This document shows, one piece after another, positions 49,565 through 59,267 of a stretch of 64,000 nt of DNA. A program made the position numbers and the translations under genes. Below the pieces are notes generated by a model, which had not been told where the DNA came from, did no database searches, and saw only the letters and a program-made list of their open reading frames with translations. The stretch is from Bacteroidota bacterium. GTDB lineage: Bacteria > Bacteroidota > Bacteroidia > Cytophagales > Cytophagaceae. Positions within the stretch are counted from its first letter, which is position 1. Each line of letters starts with the position of its first letter. The stretch spans positions 186,001 to 250,000 of the forward strand of contig JAEYZG010000010.1 of the NCBI GenBank assembly GCA_023428135.1, given 5' to 3'.

Positions 49565-52500
49565 TTAACCAATTGGAAAATACAATCTGAAGCTAGTACC
49601 TATCCCCTCTTCACTATCCACCTCTATCTTGCCGGATGCGTTCTCCATAATTCTTTTAACTATATACATACCTACGCCTGTTCCTTCAACATGAGTATGA
49701 AGCCTTTTAAACATCCCGAAAACTTTGTCTTTTTTTCTCATATCAAAACCCATCCCGTTATCGGAGATGCTGATCTTAATATAATTATTTGATGTGTATT
49801 CCGATTTTATTGAGATAATAGGTAGCCTCTTCGGAGAGCGGAATTTAATGGCATTGCTGAGGAGATTATAGATAATGCTTCGAAAATTTTTCTGAGAAAA
49901 TTTTATTGATGAAACAGTGAGGTCAGAAGTAATCATAGCTTGGGAGGACTTAATCTGCTCTGAATACTCAACAGTAAAATCTCTTATGATATCTTCTATT
50001 TCAATCCTCTCTTCATAATTTTCTGTTCCTTTCTGAATTTTACTGATCTCAGAGAGCTCTTCAATAGTCTTTTTAAGCTTTTCTACACTCAGTGCCACGA
50101 AATTCAGCATTTCATTGATATCACCTTTGCAATGCTGATTTGCTTCTTCCAGCAGACTTTTAAGCAAGCCTTCCATATTTACAATCGGGCTTTTAAGATC
50201 ATGGGAGGCTGTATAGATAAAATTATCCAGTTCAGAATTAATTTTAACAAGCTCCACATTTCTTTCCTCCAGAGATTTTTCATAATTATATCTGTCAGTA
50301 AGATCTGTGCCCATTATGATTAAACCTTTCAACTCTCCTTTGTTATCTAAATCCGGTATATAACTTAATTTATAATAAACTTTTTCATTATTCTTATTAT
50401 TGAAATTATTTTCAAATGTAACTTCCTCTCCGGCAATGGCACGCTTTAACATTGCTGAAATATTATTATAATTTTCCTCTCCCAGCACTTCAGTTATATG
50501 TTTACCGCTGATCGTCCCATTTATATTGAAAACCTTAAAGTAATGATTATTGGCAAAAACATATTTAAGATCAGTATCCAAATAAGAAATCAATGCAGGG
50601 ACAGAGTTTGTGATTATTCTTAATTGCTTCTCCCTATGCTCCAGTCTTTCCTGATTTCTCCGAAGCTCTTTGGTCCGCCTCTCTACAATTTCCTCAAGAC
50701 TTGTATTGAGTCTTTTTATTTCCTCTTCGATTTTTTTTCTATCAGTAATTTCAGTTGCTGCAGCTATTATTTTTGTCACTTTACCTTCAGAATCTCTTTC
50801 AAAAGCAGAATCCTTAGAGAGGCCCCAATGCCAGTTTCCCTGTTTATCTCTTGCCCTGTATTCAATTGATTTGGAAGTTTCAAAATCAGCAGAGGCAAAC
50901 TCATCAAGATGTTTTAAAATCTTAGGCTGATCATCCGGGTGGATTAGTATTTGAAATGCATCCCCTCCCATTGCAAGTACTTCTTCCGGTGTATAACCAA
51001 GTATTTCTTCAACATATCTGTTGATATAGATTGGAGTATGTGTTTTCAGCTCATGAATGATGACTACATTAGGATTGGCCTCCATAATCTTGGTAACAAA
51101 ACTTTTACTTTCTTCCAGCTGGCTCTCAGTCTTCTTAAGATTGGTAATATCAGTAGCTATTCCGATCACCTGAACTACATGACCTTTATCATTCCTCTTA
51201 AATACACTATGTCTAAGATGATACCATCTCCAGTTTCCATCAGCATGTCTCAGCCTGCCCTCAACAGACTTTACTTCACCATTCTTCATTGTTTTCAACT
51301 CTTCCCAATGCTTAAAATTTTGTTCAAAGTCATCAGGATGTAATAAAACAGCCATGAAATTATTACCGAGGCCTTTAAAATAATCAGACGGATAACCCAG
51401 GTCTTCGCCAGGAGACCTGGCAGAATATATATTACTTCTCGTTTCCAGATCATATACATAGATGGAGTTAGGAGAAGTATCAAGTATACTTTGGATAAAA
51501 TGCTGACTCTCCTGGAGCTTCAGCTCTGCTTCTTTTCTTTCCGTAATATCAAGACTTGAAGCTATTACCTGAATCACCTCCCCGGATGTATTTTTTTTAA
51601 AGGAAGACAATACCGTATGCACCCATCTCCATGAGCCATCCGCATGACGAAGCCGAAATTCTCCTTTCAAGCTTTCGTCTCCCATATACTTTAGCTCCGA
51701 TTTTATTTTGCTTAATATTGGCAAATCATCAGGATGAATAATTTTCCAGAACACATTCATCGGATCTTCAAATTTTTCAACATAGCCAAAATCCTCAAGC
51801 AAAGATCTGTTCGAAAATATTAACCGGTCTAAAACCACATCTTCAACAAATATGTAATTGGGTATTGTTTCTGTAATTTTATTTACAAAATGAATATTAT
51901 CCCTTAAATACTCCTCTCCTTCCTTCTTTTCGGTGATATCCCTTGCAACTCCTAAAACTTCCTTAACACGCCCCTGATCATCTCTGCTGAATACAGAAAT
52001 GTGATTGTTCAGCCATTTCACTGTTCCATCCAAAGCAACTACTCTAAGTTCAAAAGTATTGCTGGCACTCTGACCCAACTCCTTTAATTTTGCATGATTC
52101 TTAATAAAAATTCCCAGATCATCAGGATAAATAATCTTTGTTAAAAAACTAACACCCATTTCCTGCACTTCTTTAGCGGTATAGCCAAGGGTGTTTATAA
52201 CATTGTTATTTACGAAAATATTCCTTTCTTCCTGTACATCATAAACAAAGACATCGAAAGGACTTGAATTCATTACTTTGTCAATAAAGTTAAGGCTACG
52301 CTTCAACTGTTGCTCTGTTTCTTTCTTCTCAGTGACATCCGTTATCGTACCTGTTATCTGTTTTACACTACCAACTTCATTTCTATTAAAGACAGACTCC
52401 TTCAATATAAACCACCTCCAACTTCCATCTGAATGTCTGAGTTTGGTATTGGTTACTTTAACTTCACCATCCTTCAATTCTAGAATCTCCTTAAAATGAT

Positions 52501-52798
52501 CGGATTTAAGATGAACAAAATCAGGGTCCATTATTTTATAAAAAAATTCATCGCCAAACGCTGTAATTTCCGAAGGCTTATAGCCTAATGATTCCCGAGC
52601 AAATTCATTTACATAAACAAACCGCTTTTCTTCAATGTCAAATATGTATATAGTATTGGCAACGGTATCAAGCACCTTTTTTATAAATGAACCTTTATGG
52701 TCATTACTCAGTTTGTCATCTCCCCGTTCTCTCTTTCTGGGTTTCCTGTTTCTTCTGCTTATATATCCCATATGTGAAAACACTGAAGATGAGAACAT
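49565..52798 (-). CDS. Multi-PAS sensor histidine kinase
   Basis: 1077 residues, no membrane segment, so a cytosolic sensor. Six PAS domains: starts near 38, 165, 295, 420, 545 and 700. The first five share the pattern NSI/YVYD...F/YVN...LGY...HPDD...RHADGSWRW...RxxxG and are followed by PAC motifs (ITDVTEKKE). A coiled-coil (IEEIVERRTKELRRNQERLE) precedes PAS 6. The kinase core has the phospho-acceptor His in YTASHDLKSPIVNMEGL (about 865) and the ATPase boxes NLLSNAIKFRS, ISDNGMGFD and GTGVGMYIVKRIME. No response regulator gene is adjacent. The start could be Met 10. Confidence 0.95.
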   Translation of the reverse strand: MFSSSVFSHMGYISRRNRKPRKRERGDDKLSNDHKGSFIKKVLDTVANTIYIFDIEEKRFVYVNEFARESLGYKPSEITAFGDEFFYKIMDPDFVHLKSDHFKEILELKDGEVKVTNTKLRHSDGSWRWFILKESVFNRNEVGSVKQITGTITDVTEKKETEQQLKRSLNFIDKVMNSSPFDVFVYDVQEERNIFVNNNVINTLGYTAKEVQEMGVSFLTKIIYPDDLGIFIKNHAKLKELGQSASNTFELRVVALDGTVKWLNNHISVFSRDDQGRVKEVLGVARDITEKKEGEEYLRDNIHFVNKITETIPNYIFVEDVVLDRLIFSNRSLLEDFGYVEKFEDPMNVFWKIIHPDDLPILSKIKSELKYMGDESLKGEFRLRHADGSWRWVHTVLSSFKKNTSGEVIQVIASSLDITERKEAELKLQESQHFIQSILDTSPNSIYVYDLETRSNIYSARSPGEDLGYPSDYFKGLGNNFMAVLLHPDDFEQNFKHWEELKTMKNGEVKSVEGRLRHADGNWRWYHLRHSVFKRNDKGHVVQVIGIATDITNLKKTESQLEESKSFVTKIMEANPNVVIIHELKTHTPIYINRYVEEILGYTPEEVLAMGGDAFQILIHPDDQPKILKHLDEFASADFETSKSIEYRARDKQGNWHWGLSKDSAFERDSEGKVTKIIAAATEITDRKKIEEEIKRLNTSLEEIVERRTKELRRNQERLEHREKQLRIITNSVPALISYLDTDLKYVFANNHYFKVFNINGTISGKHITEVLGEENYNNISAMLKRAIAGEEVTFENNFNNKNNEKVYYKLSYIPDLDNKGELKGLIIMGTDLTDRYNYEKSLEERNVELVKINSELDNFIYTASHDLKSPIVNMEGLLKSLLEEANQHCKGDINEMLNFVALSVEKLKKTIEELSEISKIQKGTENYEERIEIEDIIRDFTVEYSEQIKSSQAMITSDLTVSSIKFSQKNFRSIIYNLLSNAIKFRSPKRLPIISIKSEYTSNNYIKISISDNGMGFDMRKKDKVFGMFKRLHTHVEGTGVGMYIVKRIMENASGKIEVDSEEGIGTSFRLYFPIG

Positions 52799-53113
52799 AA
52801 AGAATAATCAGTCCGGAAGAGAAATATATTTTTTGAATACATAATAGCCAATACAATTTCAATATCTATATTCAACAGAAAGGTTAAATGATCACCTATT
52901 CTTAATAATTAAGAGGTTCAACTCAAGAAAAAATTAAATTAATAATCCTTTAGATTCAACCGGTTAAAAGGCTTTATGTTTTCCCTTAACATAGAGTTTT
53001 ATGAAGCTGCTTGAGCGATTCTGTTCAGACTTATGTTTAAAAGGGCCACAAATTATTGTGCTCACAATGAACATCTTGAGAAAATGGATAAATTGCATTA
53101 AAAATAACCGAAG
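52799..53113. other. Intergenic region between kinase and gntP-like gene
   Basis: About 315 nt between divergent genes; it should contain both promoters. No ORF, repeat or RNA gene stood out. Confidence 0.5.
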
Positions 53114-54427
53114 ATGCCAGTAATCCTCATCATAAGCAGCATTTTGCTTCTGCTTTTTTTAATGCTATTCCTGAAATTTAATGCCTTTATTGCTCTCACT
53201 CTCGTGTCACTATTTCTTGGCATCTCTTTCGGCATGTCTGCTGATAATCTGATTTCCTCCATACAAAAAGGTTTTGGAGACACCCTTGGAAGTCTTACAT
53301 TCATTGTGGTATTCGGTGCCATGCTGGGTAAAATAGTGGGGGAAAGCGGCGCTGCTTTACAGATCAGCAATAGCCTTAATCGATTGTTTGGTCCTAAAAA
53401 CGTCGTATGGGCAGTAGTGCTTACAGGATTTATTATAGGAATTCCGTTGTTTTACACGGCCGGCTTCGTTTTACTTATTCCTTTGGTATTCACTATTGCT
53501 AGTGTAAGAAATTTCTCTCCTGTATACATAGGAATACCTATGGCTGCTGCACTTTCCGTAACTCATGGTTTTCTGCCGCCTCATCCAGGGCCAGTGGCTC
53601 TTGCCTCTATCTTTAAAGCAGATCTTGGACTTACTTTAATCTATGGAAGTATTATTGCTGTACCTGCAATTGTACTTGCAGGGCCGTTTTACGGTCAGTT
53701 TGTAAAAGACATTAAATGTGCGGGAGGACCGGTTAAATCATCTGTAGAGTCACTAGATCTACCCTCTTTCAAAACGAGCTTATTCGCGGCCTTATTCCCG
53801 GTACTTTTGATCTCTATTGGAGCATGTCTGCTTCCATTTTTGACAAAAGATGCCATTGTCTATAACATTGTAAGCTTTTGGGGAAATCCTTTCATCTCAA
53901 TGCTTTTAGCAGTTATTGTAGCTACTTATAACCTTGGCATTGCGAAAGGGAAATCAGTAAAAGAAGTTATGGATTTATACAATCTGGCAATATCAGAAGT
54001 GGCCTTAATCTTATTGATCATAGGGGCTGGAGGTGCATTTAAACAAGTTTTAATAGACAGCAAATCAGCAGAGTATCTTTCAGAATTATTTCGCGGGAGC
54101 AGCCTATCGCCTTTAGTTCTTGCCTGGACCATGGCTGCCATTATCAGACTGGCTCTTGGCTCTGCTACGGTAGCAGCTCTTACTTCCGCAGGTATCATTT
54201 TACCCTTAATTCAAAGTACACATGTCAGCCCTGAACTTACCGTACTTTCCATTGGTGCAGGGAGCCTGATGTTCTCACATGTAAATGATGCAGGCTTCTG
54301 GATTTTCAAAGAATATTTTAACCTTTCAATTATGCAGACAATAAGAAGCTGGTCTGTTATGGAAACTATTGTTTCAGTTACCGGCCTTGCAGGTGTTCTA
54401 TTACTGGACCTGATCCTGGCCAGATAA
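53114..54427 (+). CDS. GntP family gluconate/sugar-acid permease
   Basis: 437 residues with about 12 membrane helices. The family pattern is visible in FGDTLGSLTFIVVFGAMLGKIVGESGAA near the N terminus, GIPLFYTAGFVLLIPLVF, and THGFLPPHPGPVALA (the conserved PPHPGP loop), plus GAGSLMFSHVNDAGFWIFKEYF near the C terminus. GntP proteins take up gluconate and related sugar acids with protons. No gluconate kinase is adjacent, so the substrate is unconfirmed. Monocistronic. Confidence 0.93.
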   Translation: MPVILIISSILLLLFLMLFLKFNAFIALTLVSLFLGISFGMSADNLISSIQKGFGDTLGSLTFIVVFGAMLGKIVGESGAALQISNSLNRLFGPKNVVWAVVLTGFIIGIPLFYTAGFVLLIPLVFTIASVRNFSPVYIGIPMAAALSVTHGFLPPHPGPVALASIFKADLGLTLIYGSIIAVPAIVLAGPFYGQFVKDIKCAGGPVKSSVESLDLPSFKTSLFAALFPVLLISIGACLLPFLTKDAIVYNIVSFWGNPFISMLLAVIVATYNLGIAKGKSVKEVMDLYNLAISEVALILLIIGAGGAFKQVLIDSKSAEYLSELFRGSSLSPLVLAWTMAAIIRLALGSATVAALTSAGIILPLIQSTHVSPELTVLSIGAGSLMFSHVNDAGFWIFKEYFNLSIMQTIRSWSVMETIVSVTGLAGVLLLDLILAR

Positions 54428-54490
54428 CTTTATTATTTTCTTTTTAATAATAGAAGGTTTTAAAGAAAACCTTATAATACTTTCAAAAAC

Positions 54491-54526
54491 AAAAAAGGAG
54501 GTCGATAAAAACCGACCTCCTTTTTT
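54491..54526. terminator. Bidirectional terminator between gntP-like and ABC-F genes
   Basis: AAGGAGGTCG and CGACCTCCTT arms with A6 before and T6 after, about 20 nt before the ABC-F stop and 64 nt after the permease stop. Confidence 0.9.
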
Positions 54527-54546
54527 CTAATTTATTTAAACTTCAC

Positions 54547-56175
54547 TTATTTCACAACAGAATAAAGTTCCTCCCGCTGGGCTTTTACTTTTTCACTCTT
54601 CACAAATTCTTCATAAGTCATCAGTTTGTCGATCAAACCGTAGGGAGTAATTTCAATAACTCTGTTAGCAACTGTCTGCATAAACTCATAGTCATGGGTT
54701 GCAAATAAAATAATGCCCTTAAAATCTTTCAGACTATTGTTCAAAGAAGTGATTGACTCAAGGTCCAGGTGGTTCGTTGGTTCGTCAAGTACCAGAACGT
54801 TAGAAGACTCCAGCATCATTTTAGAAAGCATACATCTTACTTTTTCCCCACCAGATAAAACCTTTGACTGTTTTAAAGACTCTTCACCTGTAAAGAGCAT
54901 CTTACCCAGGAAACCACGGATAAAGCTCTCGTCCTTTTCTTTGGAAAATTGTCTCAGCCAGTCAACTAGATTTAAATCAGAAGAATTGAAATAGCTGCTG
55001 TTGTCTTTAGGGAAATAGGACTGTGTTGTAGTAACACCCCATTTAAATTCTCCACTATCCGCCTGTTGAACACCCATCAGGACATCAAAAAACATTGATA
55101 TAGCAAGGGTATCTTTGCTTACGAATGCAACCTTGTCATTTCTATTCAAACTGAATGTTATATTGCTGAACATCGGCTTCCCGTCTTCTCCCATTTTAGC
55201 AATGTTGTCAACAGACAATACCTGATCCCCAACTTCTCTTTCAGGCTTCCAGATGACAGCCGGATATTTTCTGCTCGAAGGTTTAATATCATCAAGGGTA
55301 AGTTTATCAAGAAGTTTTTGCCTTGAAGTCGCCTGCTTGGATTTAGATGCGTTTGCACTGAATCTTGCAATGAACTCCTGCAACTCGGCTCTTTTTTCTT
55401 CAACTTTTTTATTCTGGTCAGCTCTTTGTTTAGTCGCTAACTGACTTGAGTGGTACCAGAAAGAATAGTTTCCTGCATATAACTGAATCTTAGCGTAATC
55501 AATATCTGCAACATGAGTACATACCTGATCCAGGAAGTGTCTGTCGTGGCTTACCACAATTACAGTATTTTTAAAATCGGCAAGGAAATTTTCTAACCAC
55601 ATTACAGATTCAATATCAAGGTGGTTGGTAGGCTCATCGAGAAGAAGGATATCAGGGTTTCCGAAAAGAGCCTGTGCAAGCAATACCCTTACTTTATCCT
55701 TACCTTCCAGGTCTTTCATAAGACTGTAGTGAAGGTGCTCTTTTACACCAAGGCCGCTAAGCATTTCAGCTGCTTCAGATTCCGCATTCCAGCCATTAAG
55801 ATCTGCAAACTCCGCTTCAAGGTCAGAAGCCCTAACTCCATCAGCATCAGAAAAATCTGCTTTGGCATAAATAGCATCTTTTTCCTGAATAATATCAAAC
55901 AACTTTTTATGGCCCATCAATACTGTTTGCAAAACAGGAACTTCGTCAAATTCAAAGTGATTCTGTTTTAAAATTGCAAGGCGCTCTCCGGGAGTAATGG
56001 CTATAGATCCTGAAGTAGGGTCGATTTCTCCGGACAATATTTTCAAAAAAGTGGATTTTCCGGCTCCGTTCGCTCCGATTAACCCGTAGCAGTTTCCCGG
56101 AGTAAACTTAATGTTAACGTCTTCAAATAAGGTTCTTTTTCCGTATCTGAGGGTAACGTTTGATGTACTGATCAT
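54547..56175 (-). CDS. ABC-F ATPase, YbiT-like, with degenerate second P-loop
   Basis: 542 residues, two ABC domains and no membrane segments; ABC-F proteins act on the ribosome as translation factors. Domain 1 (about 1-245) is complete: GLIGANGAGKSTFLKIL, LLLDEPTNHLDIES and VVSHDRHFLDQV. The linker has the PtIM-like helices (ELQEFIARFSANASKSKQATSRQKLLDK). In domain 2 the Walker A position reads DKVAFVSKDTLAISMFF, with no GxxGxGKST and no lysine, while its signature (VLSGGEKVRCMLS) and Walker B (VLVLDEPTNHLDLES) are intact. Sequence and length match E. coli YbiT closely except at that P-loop. Monocistronic. Confidence 0.94.
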   Translation of the reverse strand: MISTSNVTLRYGKRTLFEDVNIKFTPGNCYGLIGANGAGKSTFLKILSGEIDPTSGSIAITPGERLAILKQNHFEFDEVPVLQTVLMGHKKLFDIIQEKDAIYAKADFSDADGVRASDLEAEFADLNGWNAESEAAEMLSGLGVKEHLHYSLMKDLEGKDKVRVLLAQALFGNPDILLLDEPTNHLDIESVMWLENFLADFKNTVIVVSHDRHFLDQVCTHVADIDYAKIQLYAGNYSFWYHSSQLATKQRADQNKKVEEKRAELQEFIARFSANASKSKQATSRQKLLDKLTLDDIKPSSRKYPAVIWKPEREVGDQVLSVDNIAKMGEDGKPMFSNITFSLNRNDKVAFVSKDTLAISMFFDVLMGVQQADSGEFKWGVTTTQSYFPKDNSSYFNSSDLNLVDWLRQFSKEKDESFIRGFLGKMLFTGEESLKQSKVLSGGEKVRCMLSKMMLESSNVLVLDEPTNHLDLESITSLNNSLKDFKGIILFATHDYEFMQTVANRVIEITPYGLIDKLMTYEEFVKSEKVKAQREELYSVVK

Positions 56176-56342
56176 ATTTTTTTCTGATTCCTGATATTGT
56201 AGAAGGGCAAATTTACGAATAATTGCCGAGACTATCTCCTTAATATTTCTTAACTGTATTTCATTAGAAAATATCCCAAAGACTTATAAAAATTTTTATA
56301 TTTCCGAATAATTATTTTGAGAGCCTTTTAAATAATTTCTCC

Positions 56343-57692
56343 TTGAAAAAAACTTCTTTGCTAAAAAAAACCTCTAAAATACTTCTGATTACTGTTATCT
56401 GTCTCTCTATTCTGGCTATAGCTCTTGTAGAAACAGTAGATAAGACCCCGTTAAAAGAAACGGCTTATTACCATCAAATGATGGAACAGGTTGATACGCT
56501 CCAATATAAAGAAGACTCACTGAGCATAGCTGCAGGGTGGGCCAAAGCCAATATTACTCCTTTGCAGCCCTTACAGATAGCTAGTTATGGCCTAAGAAGA
56601 GATTTTGATGGTGTACATGATTCTTTATTTGTAAGAACCTTTGTTTTTAAATCCAAAGAGAAAAAATGTGCGCTTATAACAATGGATCTGTTAATAGTGC
56701 CTCCTTCTGTTGCCGCTAAGGCTTTGCCTTTACTTGAAAAGGAAGGCTTTGGACGAGATGAGGTATATTTTTCCGCCACTCACTCCCACAATGCAGCAGG
56801 AGGTTGGGCAGAGGGAGCGGGAGGTCGATTTCTCGCAGGTGCCTTTGAGGAAGATTATGTACAATTCATAGCGGACAAAATTGTTGTGGCCGTAAAGAGT
56901 GCTGAAAAAACTACTGCTCCTATTGAAGTAGGCTTCGGCAAAATTGACGCTTCAAAACAAGTAGCAAACAGACTGATGGATGGAGGGAAAACTGATCCAT
57001 ATTTAAGGATCTTGAAACTTAAAAAGAACAATGGGGAAAATGCAATGATATTATCCTACTCTGCCCACCCTACCTGTCTTGCAAAAAAAATTAATTATAT
57101 CAGCTGTGACTATCCTGGCTTTCTGGTAGATTCCTTAGAAAGACGAAAAGAAACAGACTTCGCAGCATTTTTTGCGGGTGCAGTCGGAAGCATGAAGCCG
57201 GGAGAAACAGGAACAGCAGACTTTGAAAAAGCGATTACTATAGCCGACAGTCTTGAAGAAAAAGTGTCAGCAATCAGCGACAGCATATATCTAGAAAAAC
57301 CAAAAGAACTTTTATCTGATTTTATACCCTTATATGCCAGAAGTGCCCACCTGCGACTAAGTGAAGATTTCCGGATACGTCCTTGGGTATTCAATTGGCT
57401 GATGGGAGAACAATCTCCAGGAATTTCAGTGTTTAAAATTGCCAATAATGTAATGATTGGCACACCCTGCGACTTCTCAGGAGAATTAATGACACCTCTG
57501 GACAGCCTTGCTAAAACTAAAAATTTAAATCTTCAGATAACAAGCTTTAACGGTGCTTATCTGGGTTATATAACACCTGATCAATATTACAACCTGGTGA
57601 AAAACGAAACCCGTGAGATGAACTGGTTTGGACCATTCAACGGAGCTTATTTCAGCGAATTGATTACAAAAATATTAAGGAAACTGGAATAG
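56343..57692 (+). CDS. Neutral/alkaline ceramidase-like hydrolase, membrane-anchored
   Basis: 449 residues with an N-terminal membrane anchor at about 12-31 (ILLITVICLSILAIALVETV). The rest resembles the N-terminal catalytic domain of neutral/alkaline non-lysosomal ceramidases: WAKANITPLQPLQIASYG, VFKSKEKKCALITMDLL, the Zn-binding YFSATHSHNAAGGW and SYSAHPTC. It could hydrolyse ceramides or related acyl-amides; Bacteroidetes make sphingolipids, so an own-lipid role is possible. It lacks the usual ~150-residue C-terminal domain. The start is a TTG at 56343, chosen because it precedes the membrane segment and no ATG does. Confidence 0.82.
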   Translation: MKKTSLLKKTSKILLITVICLSILAIALVETVDKTPLKETAYYHQMMEQVDTLQYKEDSLSIAAGWAKANITPLQPLQIASYGLRRDFDGVHDSLFVRTFVFKSKEKKCALITMDLLIVPPSVAAKALPLLEKEGFGRDEVYFSATHSHNAAGGWAEGAGGRFLAGAFEEDYVQFIADKIVVAVKSAEKTTAPIEVGFGKIDASKQVANRLMDGGKTDPYLRILKLKKNNGENAMILSYSAHPTCLAKKINYISCDYPGFLVDSLERRKETDFAAFFAGAVGSMKPGETGTADFEKAITIADSLEEKVSAISDSIYLEKPKELLSDFIPLYARSAHLRLSEDFRIRPWVFNWLMGEQSPGISVFKIANNVMIGTPCDFSGELMTPLDSLAKTKNLNLQITSFNGAYLGYITPDQYYNLVKNETREMNWFGPFNGAYFSELITKILRKLE

Positions 57693-57725
57693 CATCTCTT
57701 CAAAATCTATGGCAGATTTAAAAAG

Positions 57726-57759
57726 CATAAAGGTTAAAGCTAGCGCTTTAACCTTTATG
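57726..57759. terminator. Bidirectional hairpin terminator
   Basis: A perfect 15-bp inverted repeat, CATAAAGGTTAAAGC with GCTTTAACCTTTATG, 4-nt loop, between two convergent genes. Short T/A runs flank it on both strands. Confidence 0.75.
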
Positions 57760-57777
57760 ATATAATGCCATTTAGTC

Positions 57778-58668
57778 TTATTGCTTAATCAGGCGCAAAG
57801 TCTCTGTCGCCTTATCATTTGTAACTTTCAACATGTACATACCTGATGGTTGAGAAGATAAATCTACTCTCAAATCATTTCCTGATAGCTCAGTTGTAGG
57901 ACTTTCTATATGCTTTCCATAGCCGTCAAATAACTGAACGTCTCTAAGGTTAGAATTATCCATTTTTAATATCACAATATCCTTACAAGGATTGGGAAAT
58001 GCTGCTATATTATTTTGCGTTTTCTTTCCAAATACACTTTGAACGGTAGGTGTTACTTCAATTATCTCAATGCCGTTTACCTTGGGTTGACCAATATTCT
58101 TTGCAAATACTATATTAAGTGTATCATCAGCTCCAACCTCTGCAACATAAGTTTTGGCAGTACCTGTAAATTTGCTGACTTCACTTAGAATATCATAATT
58201 TGAAAGCTTCTTCTCTCCTTCTACCCATATATCAAAAACCCTTGATCCAGGCTCATTAAACCAAATCTCAGCGAAATATAACCGTACTTCGACAAGGGTG
58301 GTAGCTTTCACAGGAAATTTCCATTCCAGATCAATGGCGTCTTTGAACTCAGAAAGGCTTCTTTCACTCTTAAATACTTTAACAGGAACTGATAGTGGCA
58401 CTGATGCATCAAAAAGAATAGTATCAAATACTGTATATGTCTTGTTCCCTGCAATGGCTGTATCGACATAAACAGAGGGTACGTCCGGATGATCATTGCC
58501 CCAGGCTACCGTTGCTGTATCTATGCTTGGTACAACTGTACCTCCCGCATTAATTCTATATAACGTGGTACTGTAAACAGTTCCATCAGGCTGAGCGGAC
58601 CCGGCTATTGCAAAAAGCAAAAAGAAAGCGAGTCCTCCTAAGGATTGAAGTGTAAGTATTTTTTTCAT
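57778..58668 (-). CDS. Secreted malectin-domain protein with T9SS sorting domain
   Basis: 296 residues with signal peptide 1-25 (TLQSLGGLAFFLLFAIAGSAQ). Residues about 35-200 are a malectin-like carbohydrate-binding domain: TLYRINAGGTVV at its start and VEVRLYFAEIWFNEPGSRVFDIWVEGEKKL in its core. The last ~75 residues (NIAAFPNPCKDIVILKM...GMYMLKVTND) are a T9SS sorting domain. With no catalytic domain it is likely a surface carbohydrate-binding or accessory protein. Monocistronic; the two glucanases lie far away, so a shared function is only inference. Confidence 0.88.
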   Translation of the reverse strand: MKKILTLQSLGGLAFFLLFAIAGSAQPDGTVYSTTLYRINAGGTVVPSIDTATVAWGNDHPDVPSVYVDTAIAGNKTYTVFDTILFDASVPLSVPVKVFKSERSLSEFKDAIDLEWKFPVKATTLVEVRLYFAEIWFNEPGSRVFDIWVEGEKKLSNYDILSEVSKFTGTAKTYVAEVGADDTLNIVFAKNIGQPKVNGIEIIEVTPTVQSVFGKKTQNNIAAFPNPCKDIVILKMDNSNLRDVQLFDGYGKHIESPTTELSGNDLRVDLSSQPSGMYMLKVTNDKATETLRLIKQ

Positions 58669-59035
58669 AGATTATTAATTTGGCTAAGTCATTTTCTCTT
58701 CACACAACCAGTAACTGTCCATCAGTGTTTAGGCTTTGGTTTAAACGGATTCTATTGGCTAATTTTTATTTATCCGGATTGCACTGATTTATAAAAATTC
58801 CCCCTGTTTCTATCCTTTAAAAAATATGTCACCCTTGAAAAAATTAATCCTTTTTTAATCTTGTTGGATAAAATCCCAACGTGATTTTATCGAAATACCT
58901 TATTTAATTCAATTGGACCGACTAAAGCTTTATATTTTAATCGTAAAAAATTATATAACTGATCCCAACACTTTCTTAACAATATTGAACTTGACAGGTT
59001 ATCAATTTTAGGAACTTAACTAAAAAAAGAAAATT
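58669..59035. other. Intergenic region upstream of the small Pro/Lys-rich gene
   Basis: About 370 nt, AT-rich, between divergent genes; expected to hold both promoters. No further ORF or clear RNA structure was seen. Confidence 0.5.
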
Positions 59036-59119
59036 ATGACAACTAAAGAAAAAGGTGCTCCAAAACCTCAGCCAACTAAACCTGAGGCACCCAAAAAACC
59101 AGAACCAAAAAAGAAATAA
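59036..59119 (+). CDS. 27-residue Pro/Lys-rich small protein
   Basis: ATG at 59036 to TAA at 59119. The peptide begins MTTKEKGAPKPQPTKPEAPK and ends KPEPKKK: 9 Lys, 7 Pro and 3 Glu among 27 residues, strongly basic and surely unstructured. It stands alone, with ~370 nt before it and a strong terminator 63 nt after it. A real transcription unit for so short an ORF supports it. The function is unknown; a nucleic-acid-binding or ribosome-associated peptide is only speculation. Confidence 0.6.
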   Translation: MTTKEKGAPKPQPTKPEAPKKPEPKKK

Positions 59120-59181
59120 GGAAAATTTCTTTTTACAAAAGCATGAACCAATAGATTTGTGCTTTTTATTTTTAAAGAAAC

Positions 59182-59213
59182 AAGAAGAGGAAGGTCTCAG
59201 CCTTCCTCTTCTT
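59182..59213. terminator. Terminator of the small Pro/Lys-rich gene
   Basis: A perfect 13-bp stem (AAGAAGAGGAAGG with CCTTCCTCTTCTT, loop TCTCAG), followed by TTG. It is positioned to end the small gene and can also serve the convergent transporter gene. Confidence 0.8.
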
Positions 59214-59267
59214 TTGAATATCCGGCAAAGTAGCGCGGAATATAGAAATTCTTTATCAATACGAAAT

